Source: Microbacterium proteolyticum
GTDB lineage: Bacteria > Actinomycetota > Actinomycetes > Actinomycetales > Microbacteriaceae
Assembly (NCBI RefSeq): GCF_030818075.1
Contig: NZ_JAUSZZ010000001.1
Coordinates: 3,658,001-3,722,000, forward strand
Direction: 5' to 3'
Length of the DNA: 64,000 bases
This document shows, in pieces, positions 26,188-33,737 of the stretch. Positions within the stretch are counted from its first letter, which is position 1, and each line of letters starts with the position of its first letter. The notes beneath the pieces were generated by a model. It saw nothing but the letters and a program-made list of their open reading frames with translations, had not been told where the DNA came from and searched no databases. The position numbers and the translations under genes are program-made.

Positions 26188-26861
26188 CCACCACCGCCCT
26201 CCTCCTGGCCGCGACCGACCTTCTCGCCGCCGTCCTGCTCAGCGCCATCTACTTCCAGCGTCACCGCCGTCGAGACCTGGTCGTCGCCTTCCTGGGCGTC
26301 AACGTCGGAGTGCTCGCCGTCGCGACGGTTCTGGGCACGGCCGAGGTCGCGCTCGGCCTGGGACTCGGGCTCTTCGGCGTGCTGTCGATCATCCGCCTCC
26401 GTTCGAGCGAGATCACTCAACGCGAGGTCGCCTACTACTTCGCCGCCCTCGCGATCGGACTCATCTGCGGTCTGCCACACACCGACCTCGGCGCTCCTTT
26501 TCTTCTCGTCGGCCTCATCGTCGCCGTCCTCGCCGTCGCCGATCACCCGCGCGTCCTGTCGCGCTCGCGTCACCAGACCGTGCACCTCGACCGTGCGATC
26601 GCCGATGAGTCCGAGCTGCGCGCCGAGCTCGAGCGCCTGCTCGACGGCGAGGTCACCGGCCTCACCGTGCAGCAGCTGGACCTCGTCGACGACACGACGC
26701 TGGTCGACGTGCGGTACCGGGTGCGCGCGGCCGGCTCCTCCCGTCGCGACAACGCGGGCGGCAGCGGGTCGGCCCTGACCGGCACCCTCCCCGTTCCCGC
26801 GAACGCTGCCACGGGCCCCGCCCACCGCTCCTTCGCCGACCTCCTCGGGGGCACCCGATGA
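26184..26861 (+). CDS. DUF4956 membrane protein
   Basis: 225 residues: an N-terminal helix (LLLAATDLLAAVLLSAIYF), a basic turn, further helices over residues 35-120 with the DUF4956 mark GLFGVLSIIRLRSSEITQREVAYYFAALAIGLI, then a cytoplasmic alpha/beta domain (SELRAELERLLDGEVTGLTVQQLDLVDDTTLVDVRYRV) and a disordered tail. DUF4956 genes are regularly next to VTC-domain genes, as here. It overlaps both neighbours by 4 nt. The function is unknown; a membrane platform for the VTC protein is a reasonable guess. Confidence 0.9.
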   Translation: MTTTALLLAATDLLAAVLLSAIYFQRHRRRDLVVAFLGVNVGVLAVATVLGTAEVALGLGLGLFGVLSIIRLRSSEITQREVAYYFAALAIGLICGLPHTDLGAPFLLVGLIVAVLAVADHPRVLSRSRHQTVHLDRAIADESELRAELERLLDGEVTGLTVQQLDLVDDTTLVDVRYRVRAAGSSRRDNAGGSGSALTGTLPVPANAATGPAHRSFADLLGGTR

Positions 26862-27679
26862 ACGCCCGCGACCGCGCCGCGGACGCCATCGCCGCCTTTC
26901 CCGCGATCGGCCTCGACGCCCTCACGACCGACGCCGCCCTCCTCACCCGCGTCGACCGCAAGTACGTCGTGCCGATGGATGCCACGGCATCCCTCCTCCA
27001 CACCCTCACCCACGCCGAGGAAGCCCCTGCCGCCCTCGAGATCGGCGGCGAGCGCGAGCTCGCCTACCGCTCCGTGTACTTCGACACCCCCGACCTGTTG
27101 AGCTTCCGTCTCGCGGCCCACGGGCGCCGGCGCCGGTTCAAGCTCCGCACCCGCACCTACGTCGACACCGGTGCCGCGTACCTCGAGCTCAAGACGCGCG
27201 GCGCCCGCGGCCTCACCCGGAAGGACCGCGACGCGTACGACCTCGACGCCGCCGACCGGCTCACCGCCGAGGCCCGCGACGAGGTGGCCGAGGCCCTCGG
27301 CGCGATCGGCGTCGAACCGCACCGCGCCGACGACCTCGACGCCCGGCTGCAGACCCACTACCGCCGCACGACGCTGCTGCTGCCGGGCACAATCCCCTCG
27401 CGAGCGACCATCGACCTCGACCTCCGCTGGGTCGGCGCCGATGGCGGAGGGTTCACGCTCCCCCGCTTCGCCATCGTCGAGACCAAATCGCCGGGGCAAG
27501 CCGGCGCTCTCGACCGCGCCCTCTGGCGCGCCGGGCACCGGCCTCAGCGCATCAGCAAGTACGCCACCGGCATGGCCGCCCTCCGCTCCGACCTCCCCCG
27601 CAATCGCTGGACCCGCGTGCTCACCGGGCCCTTCGCCTCCTCCCACCCCACCCGAAAGAACATCTCATGCGTCGCCTGA
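26858..27679 (+). CDS. VTC domain protein (polyphosphate polymerase-like)
   Basis: 273 residues, a single VTC (triphosphate-tunnel) domain: LLTRVDRKYVVPM at the N-terminus, YRSVYFDTPDLLSFRLAAHGRRRRFKLRTRTY, YLELKTRGARGLTRKDR, RATIDLDLRW, FAIVETKS and the C-terminal RISKYATGM. These supply the Lys/Arg/Glu lining of the tunnel, so it looks catalytically intact. VTC4 in yeast makes polyphosphate from ATP; bacterial homologues in DUF4956 loci are not well characterised. It overlaps the next gene by 13 nt. Confidence 0.9.
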   Translation: MNARDRAADAIAAFPAIGLDALTTDAALLTRVDRKYVVPMDATASLLHTLTHAEEAPAALEIGGERELAYRSVYFDTPDLLSFRLAAHGRRRRFKLRTRTYVDTGAAYLELKTRGARGLTRKDRDAYDLDAADRLTAEARDEVAEALGAIGVEPHRADDLDARLQTHYRRTTLLLPGTIPSRATIDLDLRWVGADGGGFTLPRFAIVETKSPGQAGALDRALWRAGHRPQRISKYATGMAALRSDLPRNRWTRVLTGPFASSHPTRKNISCVA

Positions 27680-29247
27680 TCCCCCTCACCCTGCCCCTCG
27701 CCCTGGCCGGCCTCGTGCTCGCCGGATGCGCCGTCACCGCCCAGCCCACCTCGACCGCGACCCGGACCGCCGAGGCATCCAGTGTCGAGACAAGTGTGCA
27801 GACCACCTCCGACATCGACTCCACGATCCCCGCGGCCGCCGCCGACGTCATCGCGGCGAACGCCGACGGCACGGTCGTGAACGACGACGAATGGAGCATC
27901 GCGGATGCCGAGACCATCACGCTCGCCGGCTCCACGGCATCCAGCGACTCCGCGGGAGTGAGCGTCGACGGCTCGACCGTCACGATCACCGCCGCCGGGG
28001 TCTACGAACTGAGCGGAACGCTCGACGGGAACGTGGTCGTCGCCGCCCCCGACGACGCGCAGGTGGTCCTCGTGCTCGACGACGCGACAATCGCCAGCAC
28101 CTCGGGCGCGGCGATCCAGGTCGTGACCGCCGACGACGTCGCCATCAACCTCGCCGCCGGCTCGACGAACACCGTGACCGCGGCGACCTCCGCCGACGCC
28201 GACGCGAGCGCCGCGATCTACGCCGACAGCGACCTCACCCTCTCGGGCTCCGGGGCGCTGACCGTCACCGACACCGGCAACGACGGCATCTCGGCCACCG
28301 ACGACCTCGCCGTCATCGGCGGGACGATCACGGTGGACGCCTCCGACGACGCCCTCCGCGGCAAGGACTCCCTCGTCGTGCAGGACGGCACGCTCACCCT
28401 CACCGCCGGCGGCGACGCGCTGAAGAGCGACCAGACCGACGACGCCACCCAGGGCTCCGTCTGGATCGCCGGTGGCACCGTCACCGCCACCGCGGCCGAC
28501 GACGGCATCGACGCGTGGACCGACGCGCTGATCACGGGCGGCAGCGTGACTCTCGCGACCGACGACGACGGCATCCATTCCGAGATCGCGCTGGCCATCT
28601 CCGGAGGCGATGTCACGATCAGCCGATCGAACGAGGGCATCGAGTCGGGCGACATCCGCATCGCCGGCGGCACCACCTCCGTCACCGCGTCCGACGACGG
28701 CGTGAATGCGTCGGGCGGCACGACGACGAGCTCGGGCGGCACGGGCGGCGGCATGCAGGACACCGGCGAGAGCCTCACCATCTCGGGCGGCACCCTCGTG
28801 GTCGACGCCGAGGGCGACGGCCTCGACTCCAACGGCAGCATCACGATGACCGGCGGAGACGTCACCGTTCACGGCCCCACCGGCCAGGGCAACGGCGCGC
28901 TCGATTCGAACGGCGGCATCGACGTCTCCGGCGGCACGCTGGTCGCGATCGGCAGCAGCGGCATGGCCGAGTCCCCCGACGAGTCGTCGGCGCAGGGCTG
29001 GCTGGCCGCGACCGTCTCGGGCTCCGCGGGCTCGACGGTTCGGATCACGGATGCCACGGGCGCGGTCATCGCCGAGTACACCGCCGAGAAGGCCTTCGCG
29101 ACGGTGGTGTTCTCGTCGTCGGCGATCACCGACGGTCAGTCGTACACGGTGACCGTGGACGGTTCCGCGACATCGGTCACCGCCGGTGTCGCGGTGGCCG
29201 GCGGAATGGGAATGGGAGGAGGCGGCATGGGCGGCGGTCGGCCGTGA
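27667..29247 (+). CDS. surface lipoprotein with Cthe_2159-like carbohydrate-binding beta-helix
   Basis: 526 residues. Lipobox LVLAGC puts the lipid at Cys21. Residues 100-440 are a right-handed beta-helix of short Asp/Gly-rich turns: DDALRGKD, DDGIDAWTD, DDGIHSE, NEGIESGDI, DDGVNASGG, GDGLDSNGS. The recurring acidic D-G-I-x-(S/A) pattern suits Ca2+ and acidic-polysaccharide binding, as in the C. thermocellum Cthe_2159 family. The tail ends in a Gly/Met run (GGMGMGGGGMGGG). Last gene of the cluster, followed by a strong hairpin. It is probably the surface binder of the polymer that the cluster makes. Confidence 0.88.
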   Translation: MRRLIPLTLPLALAGLVLAGCAVTAQPTSTATRTAEASSVETSVQTTSDIDSTIPAAAADVIAANADGTVVNDDEWSIADAETITLAGSTASSDSAGVSVDGSTVTITAAGVYELSGTLDGNVVVAAPDDAQVVLVLDDATIASTSGAAIQVVTADDVAINLAAGSTNTVTAATSADADASAAIYADSDLTLSGSGALTVTDTGNDGISATDDLAVIGGTITVDASDDALRGKDSLVVQDGTLTLTAGGDALKSDQTDDATQGSVWIAGGTVTATAADDGIDAWTDALITGGSVTLATDDDGIHSEIALAISGGDVTISRSNEGIESGDIRIAGGTTSVTASDDGVNASGGTTTSSGGTGGGMQDTGESLTISGGTLVVDAEGDGLDSNGSITMTGGDVTVHGPTGQGNGALDSNGGIDVSGGTLVAIGSSGMAESPDESSAQGWLAATVSGSAGSTVRITDATGAVIAEYTAEKAFATVVFSSSAITDGQSYTVTVDGSATSVTAGVAVAGGMGMGGGGMGGGRP

Positions 29248-29258
29248 TCGTGGCGAGG

Positions 29259-29287
29259 ACGGGCTCGGGCGAAATGCCCGAGCCCGT
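29259..29287 (+). terminator. terminator of the surface-polymer cluster
   Basis: A perfect 12-bp stem (ACGGGCTCGGGC / GCCCGAGCCCGT) with a GAAAT loop, 12 bp after the stop of the beta-helix lipoprotein gene. No U-tract, as is common at this GC content. Confidence 0.8.
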
Positions 29288-29370
29288 GCTCGCGGGGCCG
29301 CTGGCTCGTCCGGAGCGTCACCGTCGTCACGGTGGCGCATTCAGCGACCACCGCATGCCAGAGTGACGAC

Positions 29371-30009
29371 GTGAAACTGTATTCCGACTTCGCCGCGCAG
29401 CGCGCACGTCAGCTCACGGCCGACATCATCGCTCTCGCGCTCATCGCGGTCAGCATCGCGACGGGCATCGTCGTCTTCTCGACCGTGAACCAGCTCGCGC
29501 AGTTCGGTCGTCAGATGCAGACCGCAGGCGCGGATTTCCGCACGTCGATGACGGACGTCGGTGACAGGTTGGGCGGGATTCCCCTGATCGGGGAGGGCAT
29601 CAGCGCGCCCTTCGATACGGCCAGCTCCGCCGGCGACACGTTGGCCTCCGCCGGACAGACCCAGCAAGATCTGGTGCTGCAGGCCGCCATCGCGCTCGGC
29701 GTGGGGGTGGCCGCCCTGCCCATCCTCATCGTCCTCCTGGTCTGGCTCGTGCCACGCCTGCGCTTCATCACGCGGGCGTCGCGCACCCGCACGCAGATCC
29801 GGGCCGGCCTCGATACGGATCTCCTCGCGCTCCGCGCATTGACGAATCAGAAGGTCGACGCGATCACGAAGATCGACCCCGATGCGCTCGGAGCCTGGCG
29901 TCGAGGAGACCCCGAGGTGACGCGGCGTCTCGCCGGTCTCGAGCTGCGCGCCGCCGGCATCCGGGTGCCACGACCGAACGCCGTCGGCGTTGATCGTCGG
30001 CACCGCTGA
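29371..30009 (+). CDS. two-TM membrane protein, unknown function
   Basis: 212 residues from the GTG at 29371. TM1 near residues 16-38 (DIIALALIAVSIATGIVVFSTV), an outside segment of about 75 residues rich in Ala/Gly/Asp (possibly a short coiled region), TM2 near residues 112-132 (LGVGVAALPILIVLLVWLV), then a cytoplasmic tail with LLALRALTNQ and GDPEVTRRLAGLELRAAGIRVP. The tail motif recurs as a decayed copy at 30374-30454. I do not recognise the family. Confidence 0.75.
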   Translation: MKLYSDFAAQRARQLTADIIALALIAVSIATGIVVFSTVNQLAQFGRQMQTAGADFRTSMTDVGDRLGGIPLIGEGISAPFDTASSAGDTLASAGQTQQDLVLQAAIALGVGVAALPILIVLLVWLVPRLRFITRASRTRTQIRAGLDTDLLALRALTNQKVDAITKIDPDALGAWRRGDPEVTRRLAGLELRAAGIRVPRPNAVGVDRRHR

Positions 30010-30075
30010 CGCGACGCGAATTCCGCGAAAGCCCCGCCGACTGGCATCCTGCCCCCAGAGGAAGTGGAGGCCACC

Positions 30076-30375
30076 ATGGAGATCGTCATGGCAATCATCG
30101 GCTGGGTGGGGACGGTGATGCTCGTCGCGGCCTACGCACTGTTGACCGCGGGCAGACTGACCGCCGGCGGATGGATCTACCAGTCGATGAACCTCGTGGG
30201 AGGCCTCGCGCTGCTGATCAACTGCATCTCGCTCTCGGCGTGGCCGTCGGCCGCCCTGAACCTCGTCTGGTTCGGCATCGGTCTGGTGGGGCTTGTGCGC
30301 AGCCGCCGGCGCAGGGCGGTCCGCGAGCCGCTGCAGACAGGCGCCTCCCCCGCTCGCGCTGCATCAGCTGAGTGA
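30076..30375 (+). CDS. CBU_0592-like small three-TM membrane protein
   Basis: 99 residues from the ATG at 30076, with GGAGG just upstream; the GTG at 30064 is less likely. IIGWVGTVMLVAAYALLTAGRL, IYQSMNLVGGLALLINCISLSAW and AALNLVWFGIGLVGLV match the short CBU_0592-type membrane proteins. Basic tail. Function unknown. It lies between a two-TM gene and a decayed fragment of that gene's C-terminus. Confidence 0.75.
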   Translation: MEIVMAIIGWVGTVMLVAAYALLTAGRLTAGGWIYQSMNLVGGLALLINCISLSAWPSAALNLVWFGIGLVGLVRSRRRRAVREPLQTGASPARAASAE

Positions 30376-30454
30376 GGCGGACTCGATCTCGAGCGGCGAC
30401 CGCGACGTCACGCGCCGGCTCGCGCTGAGGCCCGTCGGCATCCGCTGCCCCTGA
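30374..30454 (+). pseudogene. C-terminal fragment of a second copy of the 29371-30009 gene
   Basis: The frame ending in TGA at 30452 reads SSGDRDVTRRLALRPVGIRCP. The intact gene 0.4 kb upstream ends GDPEVTRRLAGLELRAAGIRVP. Shared residues GD--VTRRLA--LR--GIR-P show common descent. Nothing upstream of this piece matches the rest of that protein, so a duplicate was lost except for its last 27 codons. Confidence 0.6.
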
Positions 30455-30463
30455 GGGCGGCTT

Positions 30464-30712
30464 TCAGGCTCGAGTGCCGGCCAGCGCCGAGTCCTCCGCG
30501 GGCTCGGCTTCGGGCTCCCAGCGCAGCAGATCACCGGGCTGGCAGTCGAGCACCTCGCAGAGCGCGCCGAGCGTCGAGAACCGTACCGCCTTCGCCCGCC
30601 CGTTCTTGAGGACGGCGAGGTTGGCAGGGGTGATGCCGATCCGCTCCGCGAGCTCGCCGACGCCCATCTTTCGGCGCGCGATCATCACGTCGATGTCGAT
30701 GATGATCGGCAC
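30464..30712 (-). CDS. Cro/CI-type HTH regulator (DUF2975 partner)
   Basis: 82 residues from the GTG at 30712. One HTH_3 domain: IDVMIARRKMGVGELAERIGITPANLAVLKNGRAKAVRF split by the turn at residues 24-34, then STLGALCEVLDCQPGDLLRWEP. It begins 1 nt after the stop of the DUF2975 gene. Such YozG-like mini-regulators are regularly paired with a DUF2975 membrane protein; the regulator probably acts on its own operon. Confidence 0.9.
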   Translation of the reverse strand: MPIIIDIDVMIARRKMGVGELAERIGITPANLAVLKNGRAKAVRFSTLGALCEVLDCQPGDLLRWEPEAEPAEDSALAGTRA

Positions 30713-30713
30713 G

Positions 30714-31199
30714 TCAGATCACCTCGCCCAGTTCGGTGCGGAGGCCCACGACCTCGTCCTCGCGTGCAATGGCCTGACGCAGCAGACCCTTCATGACCCG
30801 CACGAGCAACACCACACCGCAGATGACGACCGCGGCACCGCCGATGAGTCCGACCGCCCCGGGGGCGGTTCCTCCCGGCGCGAGCATCAGGGCGATCGTC
30901 ACGAGCACAACAACGACCACACCGAGCGACCAAGCGATCACGTCGATCTCGCGAAAGGCACCGACCGCGAACACGGTTCCTGCACGCACCCTCGTCAGCA
31001 GGCGCCATACACAGACCGCGAAGACCTGAAGGGCCAGGATGCCAAGCCCCAAAAGCACCACGAAGGTCACCCTCGCGACGGGGGGTGCATCGGTCAGATC
31101 CCGGTAGATCGCCGGCAGGATCATGGCCTGCACGACGACGGACCCGATGAGAGCGATGGCGATCGCCGTCTGTGCGGCGCGACTGAGGAGGGAGTTCAT
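30714..31199 (-). CDS. DUF2975 membrane protein
   Basis: 161 residues from the ATG at 31199; upstream in-frame codons look non-coding. Four membrane helices: AIAIALIGSVVVQAMILPAIY, VTFVVLLGLGILALQVFAVCVW, VIAWSLGVVVVVLVTIALML and VGLIGGAAVVICGVVLLVRVM, with a charged tail. The topology and the following HTH gene identify DUF2975. It may sequester the HTH protein at the membrane; function unproven. Confidence 0.88.
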   Translation of the reverse strand: MNSLLSRAAQTAIAIALIGSVVVQAMILPAIYRDLTDAPPVARVTFVVLLGLGILALQVFAVCVWRLLTRVRAGTVFAVGAFREIDVIAWSLGVVVVVLVTIALMLAPGGTAPGAVGLIGGAAVVICGVVLLVRVMKGLLRQAIAREDEVVGLRTELGEVI

Positions 31200-31210
31200 G
31201 ACGGCATCCA

Positions 31211-31252
31211 ATCGTCGATAATCGATCTTATTCTGTCGACTATCGATAGATC
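31211..31252. promoter_or_regulatory. AT-rich operator region upstream of the DUF2975/HTH operon
   Basis: Within a GC-rich context this stretch holds TCGATAATCGA (near-palindrome) and the perfect palindrome CTATCGATAG, 20-30 bp apart and just upstream of the DUF2975 ATG. These are plausible sites for the operon's own Cro-like regulator. Confidence 0.5.
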
Positions 31253-31444
31253 CGACAAGTGCGCTCACCCTGCCGTCGGTCGACCCCACCGCTCAGGCCC
31301 GCGCCGATCACACACCCACGTCGTCCCGATCAACCTCCCATGAGGCCTGTCGCCGGCTCTCACTCCAGGCGTAACATCGCCCGTACGCCGGAGTCCCTCC
31401 GCGGCATCCGGTCCCTCCGTCACGACGAGAACACGGGAGAACCA

Positions 31445-31846
31445 ATGGACACCATGGAAATGATGAAGTCGATGGACATGGGCGAGATGTCGATGGACAT
31501 GGATGCAATGCAGGAGTGCATGCAGTCGCTCAACGCGTGCGCGATGGCCGCGGCGATGTGCGCCGGCAGCGACATGATGCACGGCCCCGAGATGGCGACC
31601 TGCTGCGCCATGTGTTCCAACATGGTCGAGATGGCCCAGGCGACGATGCACATGATGATGCGCCCGGCCGGCATGAACATGGACGTGATGAGCGCCATGA
31701 TGACCGCCTGCATGACCATGGGCAAGGCCTGCGCCGCCGAGTGCCGCGCGCACGCCGACATGGACGAGATGTGCCGCTACTGCGCGATGGCCTGCGACGA
31801 CATGGCCATGAAGTGCGAGGCGATGATGGCCTCGATGTCCGCCTGA
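31445..31846 (+). CDS. Met/Cys-rich four-helix copper-binding protein (Csp/DUF326-like)
   Basis: 133 residues, of which by hand count 38 are Met, 13 Cys and 3 His. ATG at 31445 after a GGGAGAACC site. Cys occurs in the helical spacing of copper storage proteins: EC..LNACAMAAAMCA, MATCCAMCSNMVEMA, MTACMTMGKACAAECRAH, MCRYCAMACDDMAMKCEA. No signal peptide is seen, so it is cytosolic, as in Csp3-type proteins that fill a four-helix bundle with Cu(I). The first 25 residues (MEMMKSMDMGEMSMDMD) add a Met/Asp segment unusual for the family. It stands alone; its promoter is in the 245-bp gap shared with the divergent DUF2975 operon. Confidence 0.85.
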   Translation: MDTMEMMKSMDMGEMSMDMDAMQECMQSLNACAMAAAMCAGSDMMHGPEMATCCAMCSNMVEMAQATMHMMMRPAGMNMDVMSAMMTACMTMGKACAAECRAHADMDEMCRYCAMACDDMAMKCEAMMASMSA

Positions 31847-31974
31847 GTTCTCGTGACGTGCGGCCGCTGACGACTCGTCGGCGGCCGCTCGGCTTTCATG
31901 CGGGCACGGCTTGCGCGGCGCTCGGACATGCAGACCGCGCGGCGACGACTCGACCTCTCGAGGCGCTGGCGACC

Positions 31975-32232
31975 TCAGGCGACGCGCGCGGTCGTGATGA
32001 CCGTCGACGCGCTGAGCAGTTCCGCGACCGGGTGGTAGGCCACCGGCTCCCCCGCCGCGATCTCGACCGCGGGGCCGACTATCCGCAGGTTCACCGTTGC
32101 GCCGTTCAGCAGCGCAACCGTCGCAACCGAGCCATCGGCCTCGACCACGAGGCCGTCCCACCATGCGGCGGGGTTCGAGGCTGCCATGCAGCGCTGGATC
32201 GGGTGGACTGTCGACGAGATCGTGCGGGACAT
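31975..32232 (-). CDS. small hypothetical protein
   Basis: 85 residues from the ATG at 32232, with AGGTGAAG as ribosome site. Composition is soluble: WWDGLVVEADGSVATVALLNGATVNLRIVGPAVEIAAGEPVAYHPVAE suggests five short beta strands (an SH3-like small barrel) after a 20-residue N-terminal arm. No family recognised and no clear operon; it is divergent from the rhodanese operon. Confidence 0.55.
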   Translation of the reverse strand: MSRTISSTVHPIQRCMAASNPAAWWDGLVVEADGSVATVALLNGATVNLRIVGPAVEIAAGEPVAYHPVAELLSASTVITTARVA

Positions 32233-32582
32233 GGCTTCACCTGCCTTCGGAGGGTTGGTGACACGACGATACGAGGTGACGCCCCGTCGCGAGGTGGACG
32301 CCGTAGCGGGGCGTAACAACAACTGTCGCCGGGCGCCGAACCGGCACCGATGACGGCCCGCGCGGGATTCCCGAAGGCGCTCGAACTGCGAGTCGGGAAA
32401 GAGCTTCCCCCGCGCACATCAATGCCGGCGCTTATCACGCCCCTTTCGCTTTCCGGCCAAATATCCCCGTATGACGCCCGGATACCCTCCATTGCGACAA
32501 GATCGCGATGCCCAATCGACTGACCCATAGTTGCTGCCGTTGGCACTTGCCATCGCCCTGCACGACTATGAAAGGCAGTCCG
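32233..32582. other. 350-bp gap without a gene (divergent promoters)
   Basis: Separates the small hypothetical gene (minus) from the rhodanese gene (plus). The right half, about 32410-32560, is distinctly less GC-rich than its surroundings and probably holds the rhodanese-permease promoter. The open frames here have no protein character. Confidence 0.5.
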
Positions 32583-33737
32583 ATGACACACCCCTCTTCC
32601 CCCGATTCCACCCCGGCCGACCCGCAGAAGCCGGCTGCCCGCCGGCCGGCCTGGGTGACTCCCGTCGCGTTCGCCGCGGTCGCCGTACTCGGTGTCACCG
32701 CCGGCGTGATCGGCGCGAACAGCTTGCGCGCACCGGCCACCACCCCCGCGACCACCGTGAACGACGGCACCGCGCGGGCCGCCAGCCTCACTGTCGAGTA
32801 CGGACAGTCGCGCGGGTTTGACGACGTACGCCAAGACGAGGTGCTCGTGAGCACCGAGTGGCTCGACGAGAACCTCGACGACCCGAACGTGGTGGTGATC
32901 GAGGTGAGCGAGGGCCGGCAGTCGAGCGCCCTCACGCGCTACGAGGCCGGACACATCCCCGGCGCGGTCGAGTTCGTCTGGTACCGCGACTTCGTCGAGC
33001 AGATCGAGCGCGACCTCGTCAGCCAAGACCACTTCACCGCCCTCGCGCAGTCCGCGGGCGTGAACCCCGACAGCACCGTCGTGCTCTACGGCGACGCGAA
33101 CAACTGGTTCGCCTCGTACGGCGCGTGGGTGTTCAAGCTCTACGGCCACGACGACGTGCGCCTGCTCGACGGTGGCCGCGCCGCGTGGGAGGCCCAGGGC
33201 CGTGAGCTCTCGCCGGCAGCCCCGACCCCGGCGACCGGAACGTGGGAGGCCGAAGCACCCAACTCCGACATCCGCGCATTCCAGTCCGAGGTGCTCGCGG
33301 TGTCGCAGGGCGAGAAGGACGGCGTGCTCATCGACATCCGCGGACCGCAGGAGTTCGCGGGCGAGATCGGCGTCGCCGAGGGCTTCGGCGGAGAGGCTGC
33401 GGCGAAGTGGGGCCACATCCCCGGTGCCATCAACGCGCCGTGGGGGAAGATCGTCAATCAGCAGGCCGACGGCGGCGACGGCACGTTCAAAAACATCGAG
33501 GCGATTCGCGAGCACTATGCCGCGCTGGGTGTCGACGGCACCAAGCCCGTCTACGTCTACTGCCGCATCGGCGAGCGCGCCAGCCACACGTGGTACGCGC
33601 TGAGCCAGATCCTGGGATACGACGTCAAGCTGTACGACGGTTCATGGACGGAGTGGGGCAACTCGGTCGGCGTTCCGGTCGCCAACCCGACCCTCGAGGC
33701 GAGCGGTGGATACAGCGGCCTCTGGGGCGGGCAGTGA
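32583..33737 (+). CDS. exported tandem-rhodanese sulfurtransferase
   Basis: 384 residues from the ATG at 32583. A single N-terminal helix (residues about 25-45, WVTPVAFAAVAVLGVTAGVIGA) exports or anchors it. Two rhodanese domains follow: the first (residues 90-215, HIPGAVEFVWYRDF) has Asp at the catalytic position (LYGDANNW) and is inactive, as is usual; the second (220-384) has the active Cys in VYCRIGERASHTWY. It moves sulfane sulfur, for example from thiosulfate, outside the membrane. Its stop overlaps the permease start (GTGA). Confidence 0.92.
   Translation: MTHPSSPDSTPADPQKPAARRPAWVTPVAFAAVAVLGVTAGVIGANSLRAPATTPATTVNDGTARAASLTVEYGQSRGFDDVRQDEVLVSTEWLDENLDDPNVVVIEVSEGRQSSALTRYEAGHIPGAVEFVWYRDFVEQIERDLVSQDHFTALAQSAGVNPDSTVVLYGDANNWFASYGAWVFKLYGHDDVRLLDGGRAAWEAQGRELSPAAPTPATGTWEAEAPNSDIRAFQSEVLAVSQGEKDGVLIDIRGPQEFAGEIGVAEGFGGEAAAKWGHIPGAINAPWGKIVNQQADGGDGTFKNIEAIREHYAALGVDGTKPVYVYCRIGERASHTWYALSQILGYDVKLYDGSWTEWGNSVGVPVANPTLEASGGYSGLWGGQ

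Noticed and set aside
27171..29366. Plus-strand 731-codon frame overlapping the VTC and beta-helix genes
   Set aside because: Arg/His-rich product (RRRHRRG runs) in the wrong frame of two genes with clear domains.
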